DNA of 64,000 bases, taken from Micromussa lordhowensis (taxonomy: Eukaryota; Cnidaria; Anthozoa; Scleractinia; Lobophylliidae). The notes under the pieces were generated by a model. It was not told the origin of the DNA, searched no databases, and was given only the letters and a program-made list of their open reading frames with translations. Position 1 is the first letter of the stretch; each line of letters starts with the position of its first letter. Both the position numbers and the translations under genes were made by a program. The stretch spans positions 28,975,533-29,039,532 of the forward strand of contig OZ026599.1 in NCBI GenBank assembly GCA_964020085.1, given 5' to 3'. Shown piece by piece: positions 26,501-36,162 of this stretch.

Positions 26501-29500
26501 GCCAGAAGCAATGGTGGAGTTTTCTGGGAGAAAAATAAAACCTCGGCGCTCGTCAAAACCCTTTGAACATATGCAAATATATATTCTCCTTCGAGCTACA
26601 GATAAACAAAATCTCCGATTACCAATAACGCAACCACGCTATGCAAAGAATGTGAAATAAAATCTCTTTCAATCCAGGCACTGAGCCAACTTTGAATCAC
26701 GCAATCTCTATTGTTTCCAATGGGTAATTTTTCTTTTTCGCTACATAAAACGATGTTTTATTTACCATTTTGCAAAATACAAATCTTGACTATGTCAAAA
26801 AATCTGCCTAAATACAAACTTGCATCAACCTGATAGCAGATGAAATGTAAACCCGGGCTACGGTCAACAAAACTGTAAATCATTTTGCACTGCTGTATAA
26901 AATCAAATGCAGATCAGCTCGGTTAATCGGCCGTGTGACAGAAATACTTTTTAATATCCAAGATACCGTACAAAGAAGAAAATAAATTACCTCCGAATTA
27001 AAAGATTCAAGAGACGGATCCACTGGTTTCACTTCGATTCGGCAATAAGAAAAAGAAAAGGAAAAAAAATTCAACTTCCACAGGATTCGAACTCACAACC
27101 TCTATCCTGGCAGGCGAACGCCTACTCGACTGCGCCACGACAACATATGAAATTTGGTGGGGAAACATTGAATAAATTCTTTTTGACAAAAAAAGGACTG
27201 CCTTCTGCCTTGGAAGTGCCCTGCTTTGCATTTGTAGTGCTAAGAAAACAGTTTAACTTTCAAAGCGCGGTTAAAAGATCTATGATCTTCTTGTTTTTTA
27301 ACCGCGCGGCCATGGGCCGAGCGCGGTTCTTGCTCTGCACGGGGTTTATTATTTTTTTTTTTGTCATGTCGGAGAGCTGAACCAGCTCTCTGCTCGGCCA
27401 AACTTTGAATCACGCAACCGGTAATGTTTATTCGCCAAAAAAAAGGCTGTTGAAATATTACCACAAGGACATTTGCAAGGATAAATAATGTAATTTAGGA
27501 CCTGTTGCTGGCTACTAAGGCTGAAATTATCTAGAGTTAAGCTTTATTTTCGTTTTGCTTGCATGTTCACTTTCGAAGGGAATATTCAGTGCGCTAAAGG
27601 AACGTCTGGCGTCAGCCATGAAATGGGCTCACGGTGATAAATAAAACCGTATTTACTGTAATGCCCTTACGGTGATAAATAAGATCGTGTTTATTTCGCC
27701 AGAAGCAATGGTGGAGTTTTCTGGGAGAAAAATAAAACCTCGGCGCTCGTCAAAACCCTTTGAACATATGCAAATATATATTCTCCTTCGAGCTACAGAT
27801 AAACAATATCTCCGATTACCAATAACGCAACCACGCTATGCAAAGAATGTGCAATAAAATTTCTTTCAATCCAGGCACTGAGCCAACTTTGAATCACGCA
27901 ATCTCTATTGTTTCCAATGGGTAATTTTTCTTTTTCGCTACATAAAACGATGTTTTATTTACCATTTTGCAAAATACAAATCTTGACTATGTCAAAAAAT
28001 CTGCCTAAATACAAACTTGCATCAACCTGATAGCAGATGAAATGCAAACCCGGGCTACGGTCAACAAAACTGTAAATCATTTTGCATTGCTGTATAAAAT
28101 CAAATGCAGATCAGCTCGGTTAATCGGCCGTGTGACAGAAATACTTTTTAATATCCAAGATACCGTACAAAGAAGAAAATAAATTACCTCCGAATTAAAA
28201 GATTCAAGAGACGGATCCACTGGTTTCACTTCGATTCGGCAATAAGAAAAAGAAAAGGAAAAAAAATTCAACTTCCACAGGATTCGAACTCACAACCTCT
28301 ATCCTGGCAGGCGAACGCCTACTCGACTGCGCCACGACAACATATGAAATTTGGTGGGGAAACATTGAATAAATTCTTTTTGACAAAAAAAGGACTGCCT
28401 TCTGCCTTGGAAGTGCCCTGCTTTGCATTTGTAGTGCTAAGAAAACAGTTTAACTTTCAAAGCGCGGTTAAAAGATCTATGATCTTCTTGTTTTTTAACC
28501 GCGCGGCCATGGGCCGAGCGCGGTTCTTGCTCTGCACGGGGTTTATTATTTTTTTTTTTGTCATGTCGGAGAGCTGAACCAGCTCTCTGCTCGGCCAAAC
28601 TTTGAATCACGCAACCGGTAATGTTTATTCGCCAAAAAAAAGGCTGTTGAAATATTACCACAAGGACATTTGCAAGGATAAATAATGTAATTTAGGACCT
28701 GTTGCTGGCTACTAAGGCTGAAATTATCTAGAGTTAAGCTTTATTTTCGTTTTGCTTGCATGTTCACTTTCGAAGGGAATATTCAGTGCGCTAAAGGAAC
28801 GTCTGGCGTCAGCCATGAAATGGGCTCACGGTGATAAATAAAACCGTATTTACTGTAATGCCCTTACGGTGATAAATAAGATCGTGTTTATTTCGCCAGA
28901 AGCAATGGTGGAGTTTTCTGGGAGAAAAATAAAACCTCGGCGCTCGTCAAAACCCTTTGAACATATGCAAATATATATTCTCCTTCGAGCTACAGATAAA
29001 CAATATCTCCGATTACCAATAACGCAACCACGCTATGCAAAGAATGTGCAATAAAATTTCTTTCAATCCAGGCACTGAGCCAACTTTGAATCACGCAATC
29101 TCTATTGTTTCCAATGGGTAATTTTTCTTTTTCGCTACATAAAACGATGTTTTATTTACCATTTTGCAAAATACAAATCTTGACTATGTCAAAAAATCTG
29201 CCTAAATACAAACTTGCATCAACCTGATAGCAGATGAAATGCAAACCCGGGCTACGGTCAACAAAACTGTAAATCATTTTGCATTGCTGTATAAAATCAA
29301 ATGCAGATCAGCTCGGTTAATCGGCCGTGTGACAGAAATACTTTTTAATATCCAAGATACCGTACAAAGAAGAAAATAAATTACCTCCGAATTAAAAGAT
29401 TCAAGAGACGGATCCACTGGTTTCACTTCGATTCGGCAATAAGAAAAAGAAAAGGAAAAAAATTCAACTTCCACAGGATTCGAACTCACAACCTCTATCC

Positions 29501-32500
29501 TGGCAGGCGAACGCCTACTCGACTGCGCCACGTCAACATATGAAATTTGGTGGGGAAACATTGAATAGATTCTTTTTGACAAAAAAAGGACTGCCTTCTG
29601 CCTTGGAAGTGCCCTGCTTTGCATTTGTAGTGCTAAGAAAACAGTTTAACTTTCAAAGCGCGGTTAAAAGATCTATGATCTTCTTGTTTTTTTTTGTCAT
29701 GTCGGAGAGCTGAACCAGCTCTCTGCTCGGCCAAACTTTGAATCACGCAACCGGATTCGCCGAAAATACCACAAGGACATTTGCAAGGATAAATAATGTA
29801 ATTTAGGACCTGTTGCTGGCTACTAAGGCTGAAATTATCTAGAGTTAAGCTTTATTTTCGTTTTGCTTGCATGTTCACTTTCGAAGGGAATATTCAGTGC
29901 GCTAAAGGAACGTCTGGCGTCAGCCATGGAATGGGCTCACGGTGATAAATAAAACCGTATTTACTGTAATGCCCTTACGGTGATAAATAAGATCGTGTTT
30001 ATTTCGCCAGAAGCAATGGTGGAGTTTTCTGGGAGAAAAATAAAACCTCGGCGCTCGTCAAAACCCTTTGAACATATGCAAATATATATTCTCCTTCGAG
30101 CTACAGATAAACAAAATCTCCGATTACCAATAACGCAACCACGCTATGCAAAGAATGTGAAATAAAATTTCTTTCAATCCAGGCACTGAGCCAACTTTGA
30201 ATCACGCAATCTCTATTGTTTCCAATGGGTAATTTTTCTTTTTCGCTACATAAAACGATGTTTTATTTACCATTTTGCAAAATACAAATCTTGACTATGT
30301 CAAAAAATCTGCCTAAATACAAACTTGCATCAACCTGATAGCAGATGAAATGTAAACCCGGGCTACGGTCAACAAAACTGTAAATCATTTTGCATTGCTG
30401 TATAAAATCAAATGCAGATCAGCTCGGTTAATCGGCCGTGTGACAGAAATACTTTTTAATATCCAAGATACCGTACAAAGAAGAAAATAAATTACCTCCG
30501 AATTAAAAGATTCAAGAGACGGATCCACTGGTTTCACTTCGATTCGGCAATAAGAAAAAGAAAAGGAAACAAAATTCAACTTCCACAGGATTCGAACTCG
30601 CAACCTCTATCCTGGCGGGCGAACGCCTACTCGACTGCGCCACGACAACATATGAAATTTGGTGGGGAAACATTGAATAGATTCTTTTTGACAAAAAAGG
30701 GAGTGCCTTCTGCCTTGGAAGTGCCCTGCTTTGCATTTGTAGTGCTAAGAAAACAGTTTAACTTTCAAAGCGCGGTTAAAAGATCTATGATCTTCTTGTT
30801 TTAGTTTCGTCGGGGAGCAGACCCAAACTCCCACTCACGGCCAATTGTCTTCACCGGATGATGTCATCATCAGCCAATTACAGGCCATTTCTCAGCTCTT
30901 TTCGTCATATCCCCCCCTCAGGAGGGTTTTGTCAAGTTAGCGAATTAACTGTTTAAACAAAAAAATGGCGGCCGAAGGTCCAACTTGGGCCAAAATCCTT
31001 CGGCGATGGGCGTCAGGACATTTGCAAGGATAAAGCATCTAATTTGGGACCAGCTGCTGGCTAGTAAGGCTGAAATTATACAGAGTTAAGCTGTATTTTC
31101 GTTTTGCGTGTAAAACAGAACATTTTGTAATCTGGAATGTTTGCATTGTTTCTGTTCACTTTCAAAGGGAATATTGAATGCGCTAAAAAGGTATTACGTC
31201 TGGCCATGGAATACGCTGACGGTGATAAATGTAAGATCGTGTATAGTTCGCCAGAAGCAATGGTGGAATTTTCTGGGGGAAAAAGTTAAAACTTAGCCTT
31301 AGTGCTCGTCAAAACCCATATGTAAAATTTATATTGAAAGGTCAAGGTATTTTTTCATTAGACGTAAACAAAATTATCCGATTACAAGTCACGCTAAACT
31401 CGCGCTATGCAAAGAATGTAACCAGATACTCATTTTTTCTAGCCTGCGAAAACAGCCGTCCTTCTTCGCTCCCGGCCCGAGTGGCGTTTCGCGAGAAGGA
31501 CGTCTGCGATTTACCGCCGAAAATTCCATACTGATGACGTATAGTGTGAACTTTGTAATTTTGCCGAAATCTGCAAAATAGGCATAAATTAACGTTCTGC
31601 TGTCTGTCATGTAAAAAGCAAATCGAGAAGCGATAGAGGTTAGTGGTTAACATTATTACCGTGGAAAATGACTTGCGTTGTCGACAATTTCTTGATGAAA
31701 ACTTTTTTCGGATAGCTGCAAGAAGCCTAATATTAATATCTCTAGACAAACGTATAGCTTTCTCGAAGTGAAGCTACGGCGTCTCCGAAGAAGAACGTAC
31801 GACGACAAATATGATATCCGTGATAAGAATCTACCTACTTGCAAACAGTTCTAATCACAGCGCGCCCGGTGTCACAATATAGAATGCAAGTAAGCAACAT
31901 ATTCATGGTAAATTTCATTTTTTGTCCCTCGAAAGCAAATACTTCGAGACTTAAGAACACATCTCTTCTTGCAATAGAAATAAGCCTGAACAATGCTTTT
32001 AACACAGGGCAAATTACAGAGGTGTCAGACTCGACGAAGCGACAGGGAGATAATAGTGGAGATCATGCAGACCTGTGACCTCTAAACATTTACCATAGCA
32101 CGGTCTAACGGCTCAACTCTACTGGAAAATCCTCCTTATAACACAAGATGAAGTGTCCTTCATAAACAAGAGTGAAGCAACAAAAACGGTCGAGCGACCG
32201 TAAATAGAACGGCAAATGTACAAATGCCACGAACCGTAGGAGTCGTGTAGGTCTGTCAACCCCATTTCAATAGCACGTATTTGTTTTGGTGAGAATATTC
32301 AATGTCCTGCATATTTACGGACTTAGTTATGCATAATTACCGATCGAACCAATCAGCGTTCATGACCAGATTCGGGACAGATTTGCGTCATCAGTATGGA
32401 ATTTTCGGCGGTAAATCGCAGACGTCATTCTCGCGAAACGCCACTCGGGACGGCTGTTTTCGCAAGCTACATTTTTTCGTATATTTTCTGAAGGGCAGGA

Positions 32501-34912
32501 GAGTCACGTTTTGCAGACAAACCACGTTTTTTTAAAGCGCAGTTTACAACCGCACCGCGGTTCTTGTTAAATTTGAATTCTCAGTGGGGTTTTAATAACA
32601 ATTGCCCTAATTAGCATGAGAAACAGGAAAAGTGAAGGATTCCGGTAGTTGTAATCAAATGACGCCATCATGTAGATCACCTGCATGTATGTTATAACAT
32701 ATTGAAGCTTCTTGACACATTTTTAACCCTCCTATACAAAACAACGCCTAACGATTAAATCTCCAGTATGGAACCACGCAAATCGAGGCACATAGTACTA
32801 TTTCACGAGTTTCACTATTTGGTCTTGATGATGCCTCTAGAAGCTAGCTTTTAGAAACAGGCGGGAAACAGATGCCTATCCTCATCTCAGGTCCATACCA
32901 GCGGCTATTTTCACTAAGAACATACGCAGACAAAATGCCTGTGTGCGTGACCAGCCTAGACCTCAAGCATTTTCGTTTTGATGGCCTCATTAGAGTCCTG
33001 GGGCCTGTTTCTCGAAAGACCCGGTAAATTATCGGGCCCGGTATTTACCGGGTCTTTCGAGAAACAGGCCCCTGGGCCGGGTTGTTGAAAGCCCGATCAC
33101 GCTAACCCAGGGTTAGCGAGAATTTTGATTTCAGTTTTGCAACTTTTTGGAGAGGTTTTCTGTTTATATTGTTTGACCTTCTCTTTAGAATTTGAATAAT
33201 CTCAAACTATAAATAATCTCAAAAAATAGGAAGCGTAAACCTTTATTATACGAGAAAAATTAATACTTCGGTTAACTTTTAATCCTGGGTTAGCGTTAAC
33301 CGGCTTTCGAACAACCCAGCCCAGATTCCTCTGAACAGAAAACTCCTAATGACTGGGCTGTGTTCAGCTGAGCAATGGACAAACCAAGTCAACCGAAAAA
33401 TACATGTTATCTACATGTACAAATACCATTTTTGCACCGCGAAGAAAAAATGTGATAGGAAATTTACCAATTTGAAACGACAACAATTTCTTAGAAGTAA
33501 CGTTTAGAGAAGGTTGAGACTGGAGGGGTTGCAGCAATTCTAGATGACGATGCCTCAAAACATCGGCTACTTTAGCGCCGCGCTGAGTTCGTTTACAAAG
33601 TTGATAAGGATATTATGGAATTTCACACCTCTTGTTTCTTTCATCCACATCCACAGCTGAGTCAAATCCACTGTTGTCCAGCGTGTTGGCTCAAAACAGG
33701 TCATTCCTCTCCGTGCAGATCACGTGGCGTCTCACAGCTCATGGCATCTTCACTTCCGCTCGAGTCGTCAGCCTCAAACTCAGGCTGTTGAATTCCAGTG
33801 AATGGAGCCATCAAATTAGCAACATATCACAGGAACATGAGCTTTACAAGTTTGAACATCTACAGCCTCGCAGTGTTTACATTCTCAACATGACTCTCCA
33901 CAACAAAGACAATCAATCTGAGAGCAGGGCAGTTGTCTTCTCGTCAGCGGCTTCCAACTCTTCAGGTACGAGGGACAACGGGAGCCTGGGTATGCTGTAA
34001 AGGCTGGCGATTTTTGCTGACAGGATTTTCAAAACATAGTAGGGATTGTCAGCCGATAGCACTTCAAACTTTGACTGATTTATCGCGTGTTTTACATATG
34101 AGTACGAATAACACAATCTCTCTTTTAATTTCTGCCAAAAATATTTTCAACGAAGCAAGAATCCTATTTTCTTTCGATTTCAGAGTCTGATCAAAGATTG
34201 TTGATCCTCTATAATGTCAGCAACAGAAGAGCTCTTGGCGTGGCGCTAGGCATCATAGGATTGCTGGCGATAATGACGATAACATACGCTTGTGTCACGT
34301 GGTGTCATTCTGACAAGCATGGCTACTCCATTCCACCTGGACAGGAGAAGCGAAGTGTTAATGATGAGAACGACTCGCTCTTTGCAAGAGACACTACTAG
34401 TAGTTTGTACTACAACAGGTTAGTTCCACGATCACTGTGATAAGAGTGAGGTCCCATCCACACCGCGTCAGATAAATTTGAAAACGGAGATTTCACTCTG
34501 AAAACGCATCAAATGTTTTCCGTTCAAACTACTCCGGAGGAATAACGCAACAATGATCGGTCATTTTGCAACGTCATCGTTTACGAAAAGTTTCGTTATC
34601 AAAATGTTTTACGTTCACACTAAAACGCAAAGCCGGCGTTTTCAAATTCCTCCTCCATTGCACAGTTCTTTCCTGTCCTGTTTAAAACGTTTTTTTCTCC
34701 ACAATATAATACAAAACGGAATCCACAATTACACTCTTTTTCACTTTGACATTCAATTCTTTCAAGTGAGAGAGGTAAGGCCTAAGCGACTAAACTGGAC
34801 TATGCCATGTCATATTTCTGAAGTAAAATCAAGATGCGTGCAATGTTTCAATATTTCAATTTTTCTCCCAGAGGTGTGGCACAACCCAGTATTTGATTTC
34901 CTGGAGAAATAG
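20545..34912 (+). CDS. Ig/FN3 single-pass membrane receptor with short cytoplasmic tail
   Basis: Inferred exons: 20545-20611, 22628-22942, 23563-23718, 23938-24216, 33657-33965, 34184-34418, 34767-34774, 34872-34912, joining in frame to 469 codons plus stop. Exon 1 encodes a signal peptide (MKTFWFVLLSSLAICFSS). Exon 2 is an Ig domain (ATFTCQ...WSF...DTGNYTC), exon 3 a Ser/Pro/Leu-rich linker, exon 4 a second Ig domain (LQLKCS...LSWYKDG...EGLYKCV), exon 5 an FN3-like domain with NxS/T sites, exon 6 a transmembrane helix (ALGVALGIIGLLAIMTITY) and cytoplasmic start. The tail ends WHNPVFDFLEK. All borders from exon 1 to exon 6 are phase 1, as in shuffled extracellular modules. No kinase or named signalling domain is present; the protein may be an adhesion molecule or co-receptor. 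I do not recognise a specific orthologue, and an extra exon hidden in the 9.4-kb intron cannot be excluded. Confidence 0.8.
21112..21356 (-). mobile_element. MITE family A, copy 2
   Basis: GGGTCAGGTTGTTCGAAAG at the left and GGGCTTTGAACAACCCGTCCC at the right; internal TAATTCTGGGTTAGC matches the family in inverted orientation relative to 3267-3508. It lies in intron 1 of the Ig/FN3 receptor. Confidence 0.75.
23290..23430 (-). mobile_element. Dispersed repeat relic, possibly Penelope-like
   Basis: The minus strand contains CGACGAAGGGCTAACGCTCG and then AAACGTCAGC, a block I associate with widely dispersed invertebrate repeats, possibly Penelope-like. No protein sequence is left. It lies in intron 2 of the Ig/FN3 receptor. 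Confidence 0.35.
24236..24490. mobile_element. MITE with TAGCCTGCAGTGCAGGCGT ends
   Basis: The left end TTTAGCCTGCAGTGCAGGCG and right end CGCCTGCACTGCAGACTAAA are inverted copies about 255 bp apart, starting 20 bp after an exon of the Ig/FN3 receptor. Confidence 0.85.
24752..25169 (+). mobile_element. MITE family C, copy 1
   Basis: Ends CTTAAGGTGGGGGTTTACCT and AGGTGGACCCCCGCCTTAAG are inverted. The internal CCAGACAGTTGCCCGACCCC and AACTGTTTGGTGTG blocks recur inverted in the copy at 43172-43584. Confidence 0.8.
25321..25498 (+). repeat. Three tandem copies of a ~58-bp GC-rich subrepeat
   Basis: The subrepeat contains AACCGCGCGGCCATGGGCCG, then AGCGCGGTTCTTGCTCTGCA and GGGTTTATT. The first copy is diverged; the second and third are nearly identical. 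Single copies sit at 27297-27353 and 28494-28550, at junctions of the large tandem array that follows. Confidence 0.85.
27075..27144 (-). other. tRNA-Gly-like (Pol III promoter-like) module, array copy 1
   Basis: The minus strand reads TGGCGCAGTCGAGTAGGCG (A-box-like), TTCGCCTGCCA (as in the anticodon arm of tRNA-Gly GCC) and GAGTTCGAATCC (B-box-like). The acceptor and T stems do not pair properly, so it is a tRNA-derived SINE head or tRNA relic, not a functional tRNA. Confidence 0.65.
28272..28341 (-). other. tRNA-Gly-like module, array copy 2
   Basis: Identical in layout to the module at 27075-27144, one array period (1,197 bp) further on. Confidence 0.65.
29468..29537 (-). other. tRNA-Gly-like module, array copy 3
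   Basis: Same A-box-like and B-box-like blocks; one base differs at the plus-strand right end (CGTCAAC instead of CGACAAC). Confidence 0.65.
30580..30649 (-). other. tRNA-Gly-like module, array copy 4
   Basis: Same module with small changes (GAACTCGCAACC and TGGCGGGCG on the plus strand); it belongs to the last, slightly more diverged array unit. Confidence 0.65.
31017..31430 (+). repeat. Diverged relic copy of the 1.2-kb array unit
   Basis: GGACATTTGCAAGGATAAAG, GCTGGCTAGTAAGGCTGAAA and TTCGCCAGAAGCAATGGTGG match the array body with many substitutions and indels. Its open frame is broken by stops, which argues against a coding role for the array. Confidence 0.75.
31431..32480. mobile_element. 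DNA transposon (nonautonomous) with ~100-bp inverted ends
   Basis: Left CATTTTTTCTAGCCTGCGAA then AACAGCCGTCC and a GTGGCGTTTCGCGAGAA block; the right end (32385-32480) is the inverted copy (TTCTCGCGAAACGCCACTCG, GGACGGCTGTTTTCGCAAGC). The ~850-bp centre holds no recognisable transposase. Confidence 0.8.
32999..33072. mobile_element. Near-perfect palindrome (foldback MITE)
   Basis: GGGGCCTGTTTCTCGAAAGA at the left and TCTTTCGAGAAACAGGCCCC at the right enclose complementary ACCCGGTAAAT / ATTTACCGGGT. The 74 bp form a nearly uninterrupted hairpin. Confidence 0.85.
33074..33322 (+). mobile_element. MITE family A, copy 3
   Basis: GGGCCGGGTTGTTGAAAGCC and GGCTTTCGAACAACCCAGCCC ends, same orientation as 3267-3508. 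It directly abuts the palindrome at 32999-33072. Confidence 0.8.
34767..34774 (+). CDS. Inferred 8-nt microexon of the Ig/FN3 receptor
   Basis: Exon 6 ends in phase 2 at 34418, and direct joining to the acceptor at 34872 gives an early stop. An 8-nt segment preceded by ATTCTTTCAAG and followed by GTAAGG restores the frame, producing S-E-R-E-V-W-H-N-P and a natural stop at 34910. Both splice sites are strong. Confidence 0.55.
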
Positions 34913-35230
34913 CTGCTGTCGTGCATTTACATCGTGTTAATGTTCTTTAAATTAGCGAGATTTGTTTAATATTTTGACTGAGATATTGAAAATGGTCGAT
35001 CGGTCAGGTATTTCCTAAATGCGACCACATCTTTCAAACCATTTACTATATAGAGACTCATTTCTTGTCGTTAAACTTGTTATTTTAGGGCCTTTGAAGA
35101 CGAAAAGATCGATTGGATGGACGACGAGATAATCTCGTAAATTTGTGGTTAAAAAAAAACCTTTCAGCGTCATTAATGTCGTAACTGTACTCCTCCTTCC
35201 CTGGCATTTATCAGCTCTGAATACTTTCTC

Positions 35231-35236
35231 AATAAA
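35231..35236 (+). terminator. Poly(A) signal of the Ig/FN3 receptor gene
   Basis: AATAAA about 320 nt after the stop at 34912, followed by a TG-rich stretch. It is only about 200 bp from the opposing signal of the minus-strand kinase gene. Confidence 0.6.
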
Positions 35237-35439
35237 CCTGGCAACTGAATACAATGGTGCATGTGATTTCCTCTTTATCCAACCTTAGTTACAGCAACCA
35301 TGAAGCTGATGCCCTTTCGTGAAAATTTCAATTGACCGTGAAGGCCTGGAAGCAAGCCGTACGGGACTGGGCAAATCTACAACTTGCCCATGGGAGCCCA
35401 GAATGAACACGTCAGAACACGTCACATCACTTTTGATTT

Positions 35440-35445
35440 TTTATT
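35440..35445 (-). terminator. Candidate poly(A) signal of the receptor kinase gene
   Basis: TTTATT on the plus strand (AATAAA on the minus strand), about 530 nt beyond the candidate stop, and about 200 bp from the opposing signal at 35231. Confidence 0.45.
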
Positions 35446-35970
35446 GTGCACCGCCCTGAGTTTTGTTCTAAAAAAAAATACGGTCTAAAAATTAATCTAC
35501 AAGCTCGAAACTCTTACAGGATGTCAAGCTATACGCAACTATAAAAAAGTGCAATAGAATAATCTTACCTTAAAAATAACGAAATTACTCCTAAACTATT
35601 GAATTGAATTTTTGTACAGGATCACATCTACGCTGACACTCTCTTAAAAAATTAAATAACAATCTTCACGTATATTAAAAGTTGTAGTAACTATTTAACT
35701 TGAGTGAAAAAAAAGCGACAGAAAAAGAGATTTCCTTCCTAAGTCAGGTTCTATTTGGTCATTGTAGCACAGTGAATTACTTCATTGAGCCACGGGTTAG
35801 GAACCTTTTAAGACGCATGCAATGTAGAAAACTAAGCAGTGTTCCTTGTAATACATCTGTTCAAACTACCGTGCCTTAGTTGTATCTATTTGACACTTTT
35901 TCGACACAGTAAATAATTCCAAAAATATATCTAAATGAAAGTGCATACAAGTGGAAATCTATCACTGTTT

Positions 35971-36162
35971 CTATACAGTGAGGTAGATAATTGTTCTGGT
36001 ATTCAGCAAAAAGCTAATAATCAGATCTGAGTGGATTTGTACACTTGAAAGAGGATAGTTCCTGCGCAATCTGAAAACCGGTGGATAGTCTGGGACATCA
36101 TTCATCGTTGGTGAAACAAACGCTGCTTTTGATAGTGAAGAAGTTTCTGATCTGATTGTGGA
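35971..36162 (-). CDS. Candidate terminal exon of the receptor kinase
   Basis: After the donor at 37965 (phase 0), a 192-nt frame follows an AG at 36163-36164 on the minus strand and ends at a TAG at 35971-35973. It encodes a Ser/Thr-rich start and [17 protein letters not shown], a composition plausible for a kinase tail. The acceptor has a weak pyrimidine tract, and no protein similarity supports it. Confidence 0.4.
   Translation of the reverse strand, partial: STIRSETSSLSKAAFVSPTMNDVPDYPPVFRLRRNYPLSSVQIHSDLIISFLLNTRTIIYLTV

Larger units (their letters stand above)
25499..30805 (+). repeat. Tandem array of ~1.2-kb units (five units) in an intron
   Basis: Units start at TGTCATGTCGGAGAGCTGAA: about 25499 (663 bp, internally short), 26163 (about 1.2 kb), 27362 (about 1.2 kb), 28559 (about 1.14 kb) and 29695 (about 1.1 kb, ending near 30805). 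The copies are almost identical over most of their length, so the amplification or homogenisation is recent. Each full unit has a hairpin (GAGAGCTG-AAC-CAGCTCTC) near its start, an AT-rich body, and a tRNA-like segment on the minus strand near its end. The short open frames (such as one starting INKIVFISPEAMVEFSG) repeat with the units and are interrupted in the diverged relic, so I do not call them genes. The array lies in intron 4 of the Ig/FN3 receptor. Confidence 0.9.

Noticed and set aside
25806..30165. Five near-identical 61-62-residue open frames (INKIVFISPEAMVEFSG type) as a gene family
   Set aside because: They repeat only because the DNA repeats; the diverged relic near 31230 has stops in the same frame, and no splice or promoter signal supports them.
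27075..30649. Functional tRNA-Gly gene cluster
   Set aside because: The A- and B-box-like blocks are good, but the acceptor and T stems do not pair, so these are tRNA-derived relics.
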